Shown here: positions 1 to 11,403 of the stretch, in pieces
Numbering within the stretch: position 1 is the stretch's first letter
Layout of the letters: each line of letters starts with the position of its first letter
From: Oreohelix idahoensis
Lineage: Eukaryota > Mollusca > Gastropoda > Stylommatophora > Oreohelicidae
Direction: 5' to 3'
NCBI GenBank assembly: GCA_024509875.1
Contig: JAMPIV010012176.1
Coordinates: 1 to 64,000, forward strand
DNA: 64,000 bases
Translations under genes and position numbers: made by a program
Notes under the pieces: model-generated
What the model was told of the DNA's origin: nothing
Databases searched by the model: none
What the model saw: the letters and a program-made list of their open reading frames with translations, nothing else

Positions 1-3000
1 GTTTGTTCTTGTTTTTGTGTTATATTGCTTTACTAGTTTTGGTGATATATTGGGTTGTCTAGTTTTTGTGGATATAATTGTTTGTCTAGTTTTTGGTGAT
101 TTATATTGTTTTGTCTAGTTTTTGTGATTATATTGCTTTACTAGTTTTTGTGATATATTGTTCCCTGTTTGTCTCACTGTTTTTTTTGTGATATATTGTT
201 TGTGTAGTTTTTGCTGATAGTTTTTTGTATTGTTTGTCTAGTTTTTGTGACATATAGCTTTACTAGTTTTTGTGATATATTGCTTCACTAGTTTTTGTGA
301 TATATTGGTTGTCTAGTCTTTGTGATATATTGTTTTGTCATCTAGTTTTTGTGATATATTGTTTGTCTAGTTTTTGTGATATATTGCTTTTACTTAGTTT
401 TTGTGATATATTGTTTGTTCTAGTTTTTGTGATATTTGTTTGTCTAGTTTTTGTGATATTATATTGTTTGTCTAGTTTTTGTGATATATTGTTTGGTCTA
501 GTTTTTGTGATATAATTGCTGGTCTAGTTTTTGTGATATATTGCTTGTCTAGTTTTTGTGATATATTGCTTGTCTAGTTTTTTGTGATATATTTCTTCAC
601 TAGTTTTTGTTATATATTGTTTCACTAGTTTTTGTGATATATTGCTTCACTAGTTTTTGTGATATATTGCTTCACTAGTTTTTGTGATATATTGCTTCAC
701 TAGTTTTTGTGATATATTGCTTGTCTAGTTTTTGTGATATATTTCTTGTATAGTTTTTGTGATATATTTCTTCACTAGTTTTTTTTATATATTGCTTTCA
801 CTAGTTTTTGTGATATATTGCTTCACTAGTTTTTGTGATATATTGCCTTTGTTTGTGTTTGTCACTAGTTTTTGTGATATATTGCTTCACTAGTTTTTGT
901 GATATATTGCTTTAATATTTTTTGTGATATATTGCTTCATCAAGTTTTTTTGTAATATAGTTTTTTGATTTTGTCACTAGTTTTTGTGATATATTGCTTT
1001 ACTAGTTTTTTGTGATATATTGCTTCACTAGTTTTTGTGATATATTGCTTCACTAGTTTTTGTGATATATTGCTTTACTAGTTTTTGTGATATATTGTTT
1101 GTCTCGTTTTTTGTGATTTATTGCTTTCACTAGTTTTTGTGATATATTGCTTCACTAGTTTTTGTGATATATTGCTTCACTAGTTTTTGTGATATATTGC
1201 TTCACTAGTTTTTTGATGATATTGCTTGTACTAGTTTTTGTGATATATTGCTTTCACTAGTTTTTTTTTAAGTGATATATTGCTTGTCTAGTTTTTGTGA
1301 TATATTGTTTGTTCACTAGTTTTTGTGATATATTTTTTTCACTAGTTTTTGTGATATATTGCTTCACTAAGTTTTTGTGATATATTGCTTCACTAGTTTT
1401 TGTGATATATTGTTTGTTCTAGTTTTTGTGATAGTTATTTGTTTGTCTAGTTTTTTGTGATATATTGCTTCACTAGTTTTTGTGATATATTGTTTGTCTA
1501 GATTTTTGTGATTATTGTTCACTGTCTAGTGTTACTATATTTGCTTTCACTAGTTTTTGTGATATATTGTTTTACTAGTTTTTTGTGATATATTGACCTT
1601 CACTAGTTTTTGTGATATATTGCTTTCACTAGTTTTTGTGATATATAATTGCTTCACTAGTTTTTGTGATATATTGTTTGTCTAGTTTTTGTGATTGCTT
1701 CTATTAGTTTTTTGTGATATATTGTCTAGTTTTTGTGATATAGTGCTTCACTATTGTTTGCTTCACTAGTTTTTGTGATATATTGCTTTTACTAGTTAGT
1801 TTTTGTGATATATTGCTTCACTAGTTTTTTTGTTGATATATTGATTTTGCTTCACTAGTTTTTGTGATATATTGCTTCACACTAGTTTTTGTGATATATT
1901 GTTTACTAGTTTTTGTGATATATTGCTTTACTAGTTTTTTGTGATATATTGCTTCACTAGTTTTTTGTGATATATTGTTCACTAGTTTTTTGTGATATAT
2001 TGCTTCACTAGTTTTTGTGATATCACTAGTTTTTGATATAATTGTCACTAGTTTTTGTGATATATTGCTTTATTAGTTTTTGTGATATATTGTTTGTCAC
2101 TAGTTTTTGTGATATATTGCTTCACTAGTTTTTTGTGATATATTGCTTCACTCGTTTTTTGTGATATATTGCTTTCACTAGTTTTTGTGATATATTGCTT
2201 TACTAGTTTTTTGTGATATATTGTTTGTCACTAGTTTTTGTGATATAATTGCTTTACTAGTTTTTGTGATATAATTGCTTCACTAGCTTCTGTGATATAT
2301 TGCTTGTCTAGTTTTTTTGTGACTATATATTGTTTGTCTAGTTTTTGTGATATATTGCTTCTCACTAGTTTTTTGTCTAGCTTCACTTTTTGTGATATAT
2401 TGCTTTACTAGTTTTTGTGATATATTGCTTTACTAGTTTTTTGTGATATATTGCTTCACTAGTTTTTGTGATATATTGCTTCACTAGTTTTTGTGATATA
2501 TTGCTTTACTAGTTTTTGTGTTATATTGTTTGTCTAGTTTTTGTGATATATTTGTTCATAAGTTTTTGTGATATATTGTTTTCAGCTTTTGCTTTCTAGT
2601 TTTTGTGATATAGTTTTTTGTGAATATGCTTCTAGTTTTTGTGATATATTGATTGCTTCACTAGTTTTTGTGATATATTGCTTTACTAGTTTTTGTGATA
2701 TATTGCTTCACTAGTTTTTGTGATATATTGCTTGTCTAGTTTTTGTGATATATTGCTTCACTAGTTTTTGTGATATATTGCTTCACTAGTTTTTGTGATA
2801 TATTGTTTGTCTAGTTTTTGTGATATATTGCTTTACTAGTTTTTGTGATATATTTCTTCACTTGTTTTTGTGATCACTATGATTATTCCTTCACTAGTTT
2901 TTGTGATATATTGTTTTGTTATTGTCACTAGTTTTTGTGATTATATTGTTTCACTAGTTTTTTGATATATTGCTTCTCTAGTTTTTGGCTGATATATTGC

Positions 3001-4579
3001 TTGTCTAGTTTTTGTGATATATTGTTTGTCTAGTTTTTGTGATATATTGTTTCACTAGTTTTGTGATATATTGCTTGTCTATTTTTTGTGATATTATTTG
3101 CGAGTTTGTCTATGTTTTTGTGATATATATTGCTTTGTCTAGTTTTTGTGATATATATTGCTTCACTAGTTTTTGTGATATATTGCTTCACTAGTTTTTG
3201 TGACTATTTATTGTTTGATCTAGTTTTTGTGATAGATTGCTTTACTAGGTTTTGGGATATATTGTTTGTCTTGTTTTTGTGATATATTGCTTCACTAGGT
3301 TTTGTGTTATATTGTTTGTCTAGTTTTTGTGATATATTGTTTTTCTTGTTTTTGTGATTGCTTTATTGTTTTTGTGTCTAGTTTTTGTGATATATTGTTT
3401 GTCTAGTTTTTGTGATATACTTATTGCTAGTCTTTTACTAGTTTTTGTGATATATTGCTTGTACTAGTTTTTGTGATATATTGTTTTTGTCTATAGTTTT
3501 TGTGATATATTGTTTGTCTAGTTTTTGTGATATATTGCTTCACTAGTTTTTTGTGATATATTGCTTCACTAGTTTTTGTGATATATTGCTTCACTAGTTT
3601 TTGTGATATATTGCTTGTCTAGTTTTTGTGATATATTGCTTCACTAGTTTTTGTGATATATTGCTTCACTAGTTTTTGTGATATATTGCTTCACTAGTTT
3701 TTGTGATATATTGCTTCACTAGTTTTTGTGATATATTGCTTCACTAGTTTTTGTGATATATTGCTTGTCTAGTTTTTGTGATATATTGCTTGTCTAGTTT
3801 TTGTGATATATTGCTTGTCTAGTTTTTGTGATATATTGCTTCACTAGTTTTTGTGATATATTGCTTCACTAGTTTTTGTGATATATTGCTTCACTAGTTT
3901 TTGTGATATATTGCTTGTCTAGTTTTTGTGATATATTGCTTGTCTAGTTTTTGTGATATATTGCTTCACTAGTTTTTGTGATATATTGCTTCACTAGTTT
4001 TTGTGATATATTGCTTCACTAGTTTTTGTGATATATTGCTTCACTAGTTTTTGTGATATATTGCTTCACTAGTTTTTGTGATATATTGCTTGTCTAGTTT
4101 TTGTGATATATTGCTTGTCTAGTTTTTGTGATATATTGCTTCACTAGTTTTTGTGATATATTGCTTCACTAGTTTTTGTGATATATTGCTTGTCTAGTTT
4201 TTGTGATATATTGCTTCACTAGTTTTTGTGATATATTGCTTCACTAGTTTTTGTGATATATTGCTTCACTAGTTTTTGTGATATATTGCTTCACTAGTTT
4301 TTGTGATATATTGCTTGTCTAGTTTTTGTGATATATTGCTTGTCTAGTTTTTGTGATATATTGCTTCACTAGTTTTTGTGATATATTGCTTGTCTAGTTT
4401 TTGTGATATATTGCTTCACTAGTTTTTGTGATATATTGCTTGTCTAGTTTTTGTGATATATTGCTTCACTAGTTTTTGTGATATATTGCTTCACTAGTTT
4501 TTGTGATATATTGCTTGTCTAGTTTTTGTGATATATTGCTTTTCTAGTTTTTGCTATATATTGCTTGTCTAGTTTTTGT
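1..4579. repeat. 25-bp satellite array, copy 1
   Basis: Roughly 180 tandem units of about 25 bp. Each unit has an invariant half ending TTTTTGTGATATA and a variable half that is mainly TTGCTTCACTAG or TTGCTTGTCTAG. From about 3540 to 4560 the units are almost perfectly 25 bp. From 1 to about 3540 indels, mostly in the T-run, and broken units are frequent. The array runs off the left edge. Short reading frames inside it are artefacts of the periodicity. It ends in the middle of a unit at the LINE 3' end. Confidence 0.97.
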
Positions 4580-4599
4580 AGTGCGTGTGGGGACTTCAA

Positions 4600-5110
4600 T
4601 CAATACCCTTTAGCTCCCGAGGAGCATAGGCCTTCAACAAACACATGCCAAGTCTTCATGTCCTGTGCCATCCGCTCAAGTTCTTTCCATGTTTTCTTCA
4701 ACATTTTCATCTCAGTTTCCAGTTCTCTTCTCCATGTGTTTTTTGGTCTGCCTGCCTCTCTTTCCCTGTGGCTTCCAGAACAAGGAGTGCATTGTAAAGC
4801 TATCAACGTGTTTCCTCAACGTGTGTCCTATCCATCGCCAGCGTTTTCTTTTCAACTGTTGTTCCACTGGCACTTGTCTGGTTCTTGTCATCAATTCCAC
4901 AGTTGTGACTTTGTCTTACCATTTCAGTCCTTCTATTCTACGCAAGCACCCGTTTATAAAAGTATGTAGCTTTTTGGTTGTTGTTTTTGTTGTTCTCCAT
5001 GACTCAGAGCCATACAATAGGACTGACTTGACATTTGAGTTGAAGATTCTTATTTTCGTGTTGGACTTGATTTCTCTTGACCTCCATAAGTTTCCCAATG
5101 CAATGAAAGG
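4600..5110 (-). pseudogene. LINE C-terminal region (copy 1)
   Basis: Overlapping fragments in several frames encode the tail of the LINE polyprotein. One piece carries LLYGSESWR and INGCLRRI. The next has WRWIGHTLRKH followed by FWKPQGKRGR. The last has KTWHVFVEGLCSSG just before the stop near 4600. Such blocks follow the reverse transcriptase palm in RTE-like and related LINEs. They carry no catalytic residues but probably bind template RNA. Frame changes near 4710 and 4915 make this a pseudogene. Opposite-strand reading frames here are shadows. Confidence 0.8.
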
Positions 5111-5122
5111 ATCTCTTGCTTT

Positions 5123-6190
5123 TTATATTCTTATTTTGATAACATTGTCTGTCCCTCCAACTTTGTGCATACTATTGCCTAGATATGTGTACGATTCTAC
5201 AACCTTTAGTGTTGTTTCTTCAAGGTCAACCTTGGTATCATTTCTTGCATATATTCTCATAATCTTTGTCTTGTCCCTGAGGATTTTCAGACCCATTTGT
5301 TGTGACCTTTCATCGAGAATTTTCATTTTCTCTTTCTCTTGCATCTGGTTATGGGACAGAAGAGCCAAGTCATCTGCAATATCCAGATCCTCAAGCTGTT
5401 TAGTCAGATTCACTGGATTCCATTTCTGTTGTGTGATGTTGATGTTTTCATAAGCCAATCTATTGCTAGTAAAACAAGAAATGGAGACAAGAGGCATCCC
5501 TGTTTCACTCCCGTTCTAATAGTAAACGGTTCTGTAAGTTGTCCTTCATGAAGAACTCTGCATGTCATGTCTTCATAGGTCTTCTTTATTAAGTTAGTGA
5601 GCTTCAAGGGAATTCCATAATGCCTCATCAATTTCCAAAGTGATTCTCTGTCTACACTGTCAAATGCCTTTTTATAGTCCACGAATCAGATGTATAGCGG
5701 TGAATTCCATTCCAGACTTTGTTCAACTATTATTCTCAATGTGGCTGTCTGGTCTGTAAAGGATCTGTTTTGTCGAAAAATTGCCTTTTCATCTCTCAGT
5801 TGCTTGTCTATGGACTCTTTTAATCTCTTAAGGTTGATTCTGTTTAATACTTTTCCTGCCACTGATAGTAACATTATTCCTCTGTAATATGTTCACTCTT
5901 GTAAATTTCCATTCTTAGACAACTTGACCAGATAACCTTCCTTCCATTCTGCTGATATTTTCTCTCTCTCCCATACTTTGCTAAGTAGTGTGTATAATAT
6001 CTCTGTAGTGGTATCAATATATGATTTGATGGCCTCTGCTGGAATGCCATCTGGACCAGCTCTCTTTTCCATCTTTCATAAGCTTTATGGCTTTATTTAT
6101 TGCTTCTCTACGTGGTCTTTTACAGCTGATTTGTAGCTCCTCTTCGTCTCGCTGGATGTCTGGGGGATTAGTTGGAGCTGGTCTATTCAG
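5123..6190 (-). pseudogene. LINE reverse transcriptase domain (copy 1, broken)
   Basis: Reverse transcriptase motifs appear in order on the minus strand: LLSVAGKVLNRI and FRQNRSFTDQ (about 5870-5740), motif A as DYKKAFDSVDRE (about 5680), motif B as GVKQGCLLSP (about 5510), the catalytic box as DIADDLALLSH (about 5390), and YLGNSMHKVGG (about 5165). The catalytic box has isoleucine in place of the usual Phe/Tyr before ADD. A stop near 5684 and frame changes split the domain. It would copy LINE RNA at the target site if intact. Copy 2 keeps a longer open stretch (60981-61490). Confidence 0.85.
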
Positions 6191-6193
6191 AAA

Positions 6194-6439
6194 TTACTCA
6201 AAATGTTCTGTCCATCTCTTCATTTGTTTTTGTATACTGCTAAACAATTTACCATTCTTATATTTTATGAAGCCATTTGCTTGCTTATATTTCCCTGTTA
6301 GCTTCTTTGTGTTGTTGTACAGGTCCCTCATATTTCCTTTGGCTGCAGCTTCCTCTGCTTCCCTTACCAACTCTTCAATATACTTCCTCTTGTCTCTTTT
6401 GATGCTTCTTCTTTCTTCTTTGTTTGCTTCTCTGTACAC
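6194..6439 (-). pseudogene. LINE linker between endonuclease and RT (copy 1)
   Basis: A lysine/glutamate-rich helical segment, with AEEAAAKGNMRDLYNNTKKL, typical of the spacer between AP endonuclease and reverse transcriptase in RTE-like LINEs. It is flanked by frame breaks. The matching part of copy 2 lies near 62100-62290. No enzymatic role is expected. Confidence 0.7.
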
Positions 6440-6636
6440 TTCATGAGCCTTGGCTTTTGAACTTCTGGTTTTGCTTCTGTTTTAAATCTGCTTTCTTGTT
6501 TTTCCTGTCCTGTATCTTGCTAATGGTTTCTGTTGTTTTCCAAGCATTGTGCTGATGTTACATTTTTCTCAGTACTTCTTCACATGTCTCGTTCCATATA
6601 TTTTTTACTTGCTGCCAGAGGTCTTCAGTATCTGCT

Positions 6637-7026
6637 TCAACTTCCAACTATTGGACAACTTGGTATTTGTTGGATACTGTGATTGAAAAATGTTCTCTTA
6701 TTTCCTGATTTCTTAGATATCCCCACATTTTTATACTGTTGTCTGTAGCTGTATACTGTTGTACATTTCTCGAGTTTTACTTTTGTTTTAGCCAACAGAA
6801 GATGGTGGTATGATGCAACATCTGCTCCTCTATACACTTTTACATAATACAATGATGACCTAAACTTCTTACTTATGCATATGTGATCAGTCTGATTTTC
6901 AGTTCTGTAGTTTGGTGATATCCATGTTGCTTTATGTATTCTTTTAAGTGGAAATAAGCTTACTCCTGTTGCTACTTGATTTGAAGCACAGAAGTTAGCT
7001 AATAGTTCCCCATTCTCGTCCATCAT
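6637..7026 (-). pseudogene. LINE AP-endonuclease, C-terminal part (copy 1)
   Basis: The fragment begins near LLANFCASNQVATGV and contains HKATWISPNYRTENQTDHIC and YRGADVASYHHLLLAK. This is the C-terminal half of an AP-type (EEP family) endonuclease that nicks target DNA. In the family the terminal motif is usually SDHHL. Here it reads SYHHL, so the aspartate of the SDH motif has become tyrosine; copy 2 reads SDLHL. The N-terminal half of the nuclease is missing, so the element is 5'-truncated or decayed at the G-run at 7136-7149. Confidence 0.82.
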
Positions 7027-7279
7027 ACCTAATCCATGCTTTCCAATTTGTCACATAATTTTAGGGCGATCTCTTCTCCTCTACGGCCATATTCAGTTAA
7101 ATTTTTGTGTGTACTGAAATGCGTGCTTGTCCGTGGGGGAGGGGGGGGGTCAGAAGAGGTAGCGGATAGGGACCCTGAGAAATACATCATCATCACTCTT
7201 ACTCAGGGAACTTACATAGCTTGACCTCACCTTGTTAACCTTTAATGTTATTAACATAAAAACCTCTTTCACATATTGG

Positions 7280-7298
7280 TGTCCTGTCCGGGATTTTT
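7280..7298 (+). promoter_or_regulatory. Possible tRNA primer-binding site
   Basis: TGGTGTCCTGTCCGGGAT sits about 170 bp before the gag start. Retroviral-type primer sites begin with TGG because they pair with the tRNA 3' CCA end, and the CCGGGAT block fits a tRNA T-arm. The preceding bases end in CACATAT, which could be an LTR end. There is no second LTR to confirm it. Confidence 0.4.
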
Positions 7299-7449
7299 GT
7301 TCCACCATACCCTAGGGCCCACTCAGTAGGAAATATATTTTATAAAACTAAACAAATTGTGGTGAATTGGATGAGCTGTCATTGCCATTATTTAATTACG
7401 TTAGTATTTGTTACATTATTACAGAAGTGTTTATAATTTGAATGAGAGA

Positions 7450-8312
7450 ATGGCAGACTTGGCCAAATTTAGATCTGCTACAGTGCAGACAGCAAAAGAA
7501 CTTGGCATGAGTGGGGACCTTCTGATTCAGTATGTTACTACTGAATGTGATAAATTTATAGATAGGGAAGATAGGAGGTTAGCTGAAGAGAAAAGGTTAC
7601 AATTAGAAGCAGATAAAGAAGATAAACGATTAAAATTAGAGGCAGATAAAGAGGCTAGGAAATTAGAGGCTGAAAAAGAGGAAAAGAGATTGCAAAGGGA
7701 GGCAGAGGAAAAGAGATTGCAAAGGGATGCAGAGGAAAGGAGATAGCAAATGGAAGCAGATGACAAGCGTTTGCAACGAGAACATGAGTTAAGATTAAAA
7801 GAAATGGAACTGCAAGGACATATTCCAGAAAATAGAAACAGCCCATCTACCTCTGATACTAGTGCAAGTCAAGTGGCCTCAAATTCAGCCATGAATTTTC
7901 ATTTAGATCCTTTTGTAGAGAAAAACGATGAGATCGAGTCCTATCTCAGTAGATATGAGAGACTAGCTACTAACTATGGGTGAGAGAAGGAGAAGTGGAG
8001 TTTAAAATTATCCCAATGACTTAGGGGAACATCTTATGAAGTCTTCTCCAAGTTAAGCAGAGAAGACCAAGAAGATTATGATATTCTCAAACAAGCCTTA
8101 TTAGTTAGATACGAAAAAAATAGTGAATTTTACAGGAAGAAATTTAGGAATGCTAAGCTACTTTCTGGGGAGACCTACCACCAATTCTCTGCCAGACTAG
8201 AGACCTATTTGGAGAAATGGACTGCTCTGGGGAAAACCCAAGATCTGAAGGAAATGATTATGATGGAGCAATTAAGAGAGTCCATGGCTCCAGACCTGCG
8301 AAAACGTCTCAC
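7450..8312 (+). pseudogene. gag: Ty3/Gypsy gag, truncated and stopped
   Basis: Starts with MADLAKFRSATVQTAKELG at 7450. A highly charged coiled-coil segment of Glu/Lys/Arg repeats (about residues 45-105) follows. After it comes a capsid-like region containing FVEKNDEIESYLSRYERLA and, further on, YHQFSARLETYLEKW. In-frame stops lie at 7744-7746, 7981-7983 and 8017-8019, with homologous sequence continuing beyond each. It ends abruptly at a G-run, so the nucleocapsid and pol are absent. The layout matches the second gag at 27730, which has the same N-terminal style and a charged coil. Gag would form the particle that packages element RNA. Confidence 0.82.
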
Positions 8313-8318
8313 GGGGGG

Positions 8319-9895
8319 CGGCACATTTTCTTTCCTTACCTCCTTACAGGTAATTGGCTATTTCGGGTCAAGGATTACACTCTGTCCCTTAATTTTCGTT
8401 TATGTTTGTTTACCTGCCTATCCCTGCTGATATAGTAGACGGTGATGCAATACTGACCGACATAAATCTTAGTGTACAAAAAGGGTGCGACAGTTTTTAT
8501 ACATGAATGGTCAAGTGAATTTACTCAGCGCTGATATGACTCTCGTGACCTGCTAATTATTGTCGTGATAAGTCACAGTCCAGATGGTGAAACGGGGGTT
8601 TATGTTTGCAATAGGAGCGCCGGTCAAAGATTAACCTGCTGTTATGACAGAAACACCTAAGCGGAAATATTGTAATATTTCCGGGTAGATGTTGGAAGTC
8701 GTATGTAATTATCGACGATAATTTTTGAATGTCACGATTGCCATATAAGGAAGAAGTGACCTTTGCAATCAAGCGCAGATCTTTCCATGAGCAATTTTGG
8801 AATAACCCATCATGCCTTATGCATATTTAAAACTACTAGCCGGCGTCCGAGATGCCAACATAACAACATTTCTCATTGGGGCCTGCTCTAATAGTAGATA
8901 TCTATGTGCGTGTAACGTCAGGGGAAATATAACCTGACACTTTTGCAGTTTTAGGACACTGTAAAAATCGTCTTGCCAAGAGAACAACCAGATGTGCCCG
9001 AGTAAAGAATAGAATCAGAATTCCATTTATCAGTACCAGAATTTGTTTGACAATAGAAAACTCTACCATTTTAACAAAGAAAACAGGATTCTGAGAAAAC
9101 TGTAACATGGAGTCAAAATGGGAACGTACTGTAAAAGTAACGACGCCCCAGAACACATGTAAGAGGCCTCCTCAAGTTCCTAAAACTATGTCTCTGAGCA
9201 AATAATCTGTGAGCCAAGATTGGCGTAAGTTGTTTATTTTAAATTCTGAATTCTTTGCATTACTAACATGTGAACAAATATGTATATATTACCATGTGAA
9301 TATTGATATGTGAAAATTTCTAGTGGAAGTTTACGTCATTTGAGGCTGGCAACTTCAGCATATAGAAAGATGATTTCATGTACCACCTCTGCAAGGGCTA
9401 GTGACTGCTTTATTGCGAGCTTCTTATAGGGAACTAAGAGCAGAGGTAGTCCCAAGTTCCATATGGATTAGGGAGGGAAAGATGAAAGAAATGATGTACA
9501 TTCTTATTATAGTATTACATTTTCAAACCAGTGTAGATGTAAATGGAAACATATTCAATTTATATTGTTAACATCTTCAAACATTGTAGATGTAAAGGTA
9601 AACATATTCAATCTATATTATTAACCTTTCCAACCAATGTAAGGTTTACCATAAATATATTCAATCTAAATGTAATGAAACTTTCATTTAACCTTTTTAA
9701 AGGTAAATGTAAATCTATTCACTCCACATGTAAAGACTGTTTTCCACTTAATGGGATTAAAATTAATTATCAGCGAGAGAGTAAAAGTTCTGAGATAGAT
9801 GGGATGGTGGAATAGGAGAGGGGGACACATAATTATGTGTCGGGAAACTCAATACTTAGGAGGGTGTTTGTTTCTTCTCTTTTGCCATACTAGTT
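8319..9895. repeat. Dispersed repeat family A, copy 1 (first part)
   Basis: Non-coding sequence matching 63010-64000 (copy 2) almost base for base. Its second half also matches 16080-17205 (copy 3) and 43190-43527 (copy 4). It contains a landmark CATTACTAACATGTGAA near 9260 and ends with GGGAAACTCAATACTTAGGAG near 9840. No protein domain is visible, so the type of element is unknown. Confidence 0.85.
9520..9725. repeat. Degenerate ~57-bp subrepeats in family A
   Basis: Three to four imperfect repeats of a block containing CCAGTGTAGATGTAAATG, then AACATATTCAATCTATATT and TTAACATTTT. The same internal repeats recur at 16840-17060 and 43200-43400, so they belong to the family rather than being a local expansion. 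Confidence 0.65.
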
Positions 9896-10160
9896 GGTGA
9901 ACGAACAATCGACCGAACGAACGAACTTTATTTTCAAAGGATTAAGAATTGGGCGCTCAGGCCCATCTAATATTATGTCCTTCCAATCTCACTTATCTTG
10001 CATAGAATACACTTTCATTCCCACATGTTACTTTAAGCATTAAATACACTGCATAAAAATTATAAAAGTTATAAAACATACAATGAAATTACCCAATCAT
10101 AATCACAATAAAGTATTTGTTTAAGCAAACAAGAAAGTAATGGGGAAAAAAACCCAAACA
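9896..10160 (-). mobile_element. LINE/SINE 3' tail with (GTTC)n, family B copy 1
   Basis: Read on the minus strand this ends with GAAAATAAAGTTCGTTCG, a polyadenylation-like AATAAA followed by a GTTC-repeat tail. The same sequence occurs at 37098-37206 and resumes after an insertion at 37521-37740. It interrupts family A. No coding sequence remains. Confidence 0.7.
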
Positions 10161-10420
10161 AACAAACAAATCCAAAACATATATAAACGGAAAATCAGAC
10201 AATAAATCGAGTATGATCACATTGGGGTAGTATATAATCGGAACTGCTGAAACATTTGAACAGTCTGCTATTGAATGTGTAGGAACTCCGTGTTTTTCTT
10301 TGCTCTCCCTAACAAGCAGAATCAGATAGAACGAACGGCACCATCAACAGACGGATCTCAAGAGACGCGGTACCAACTTCTTAGACACTCCCTGACGCTT
10401 ATGGGAACGTGCGGCACATT
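10161..10420. other. Non-coding remainder between family B tail and minisatellite
   Basis: AT-rich sequence leading into the minisatellite. From about 10365 (GGTACCAACTTC) it aligns loosely with family A copy 4 near 44465-44515, so part of it belongs to family A. I see no gene. Confidence 0.5.
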
Positions 10421-11222
10421 AAAAACTTAAACAGAGACGAGCGATCAGTCATCCATCTGCAAACTTGAACAGAGATGAGCGATCAGTCATCCATCTACAA
10501 ACTTGAACAGAGATGAGCGATCAGTCATCCATCTACAAACTTGAACAGAGATGAGCGATCAGTCATCCATCTACAAACTTGAACAGAGATGAGCGATCAG
10601 TCATCCATCTACAAACTTGAACAGAGACGAGCGATCAGTCATCCATCTACAAACTTGAACAGAGATGAACGATCAGTCATCCATCTACAAACTTGAACAG
10701 AGATGAGCGATCAGTCATCCATCTACAAACTTGAACAGAGACGAGCAATCAGTCATCCATCTACAAACTTGAACACAGATGAGCGATCAGTCATCCATCT
10801 ACAAACATGAACAGAGACGAGCGATCAGTCATCCATCTACAAACTTGAACAGAGACGAGCGATAAGTCATCCATCTACAAACTTGAACAGAGATGAGCGA
10901 TCAGTCATCCATCTACAAACTTGAACAGAGATGAGCGATCAGTCATCCATCTGCAAACTTGAACAGAGATGAGCGATCAGTCATCCATCTACAAACTTGA
11001 ACAGAGACGAGCGATCAGTCATCCATCTACAAACTTGAACAGAGATGAGCGATAAGTCATCCATCTACAAACTTGAACAGAGATGAGCGATCAGTCATCC
11101 ATCTACAAACTTGAACAGAGATGAGCGATCAGTCATCCATCTACAAACTTGAACAGAGATGAGCGATCAGTCATCCATCTGCAAACTTGAACAGAGATGA
11201 CCGAGCAGTCACCCATCTACAA
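10421..11222. repeat. 38-bp minisatellite (~21 units)
   Basis: Tandem units built around ACTTGAACAGAGATGAGCGA then TCAGTCATCCATCTACAA. Units differ by a few substitutions (GACGAG/GATGAG, CTGCAA/CTACAA, TCAGTC/TAAGTC). Length is about 800 bp. A single related unit is present at about 44516-44558 in another copy of the host repeat. Confidence 0.95.
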
Positions 11223-11400
11223 AGAAACAACCATCAACAGGAGCAGCATTGCCATGACAACTAAGTAGAACATAAAAGCTGCCAAGTCAACACTTACCCA
11301 ATCGTTCATCACATCAGTCATGATGAGCATTTATTTTTTTGTTAAAGAATTATTCATTTTTTAAAAAATGTTGAAACTTAATTTATTATTAAATTTGTTT
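11223..11400. repeat. Family A end, copy 1
   Basis: CCATCAACAGGAGCAG followed by AAAAGCTGCCAAGTC resembles the end of family A copy 4 (44570-44625). The rest up to the LINE is AT-rich with no gene. Confidence 0.55.
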
Positions 11401-11403
11401 TTG

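Larger units (their letters stand above)
4580..7137 (-). mobile_element. RTE-like non-LTR retrotransposon, copy 1 (decayed)
   Basis: Minus-strand LINE with the order AP endonuclease (about 7026-6637), linker (6439-6194), reverse transcriptase (about 6060-5120), then a C-terminal thumb and tail region (5110-4600). The coding region is split by frameshifts and stops, so no active protein is possible. The protein style resembles RTE-type LINEs often mislabelled 'craniofacial development protein 2-like'; I am not sure of the clade. Copy 2 lies at 60435-62996 in the same orientation. The 3' end abuts the 25-bp satellite and the 5' end lies at a G-run. Confidence 0.9.
7136..8318 (+). mobile_element. 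Gypsy-type fragment inserted in a G-run
   Basis: Copy 2 of this region (63000-63015) runs straight from its G-run into CACCTTTTCTTTCC. Copy 1 instead has about 1.17 kb of extra sequence between a G-run (7136-7149) and a second short G-run (8313-8318). The extra sequence holds what looks like the end of an LTR, a primer-binding-site-like stretch at about 7280, and a gag gene cut off at its 3' end. Because the gag is truncated this is not a simple intact insertion. Repair with retroelement cDNA is one explanation. Confidence 0.7.

Noticed and set aside
1..4579. CRISPR array
   Set aside because: Units are contiguous with no unique spacers, and the context is eukaryotic.
4565..5453. Plus-strand frames of 134 and 262 residues
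   Set aside because: Antisense shadows of the minus-strand LINE; hydrophobic composition is the usual artefact of reading RT antisense.
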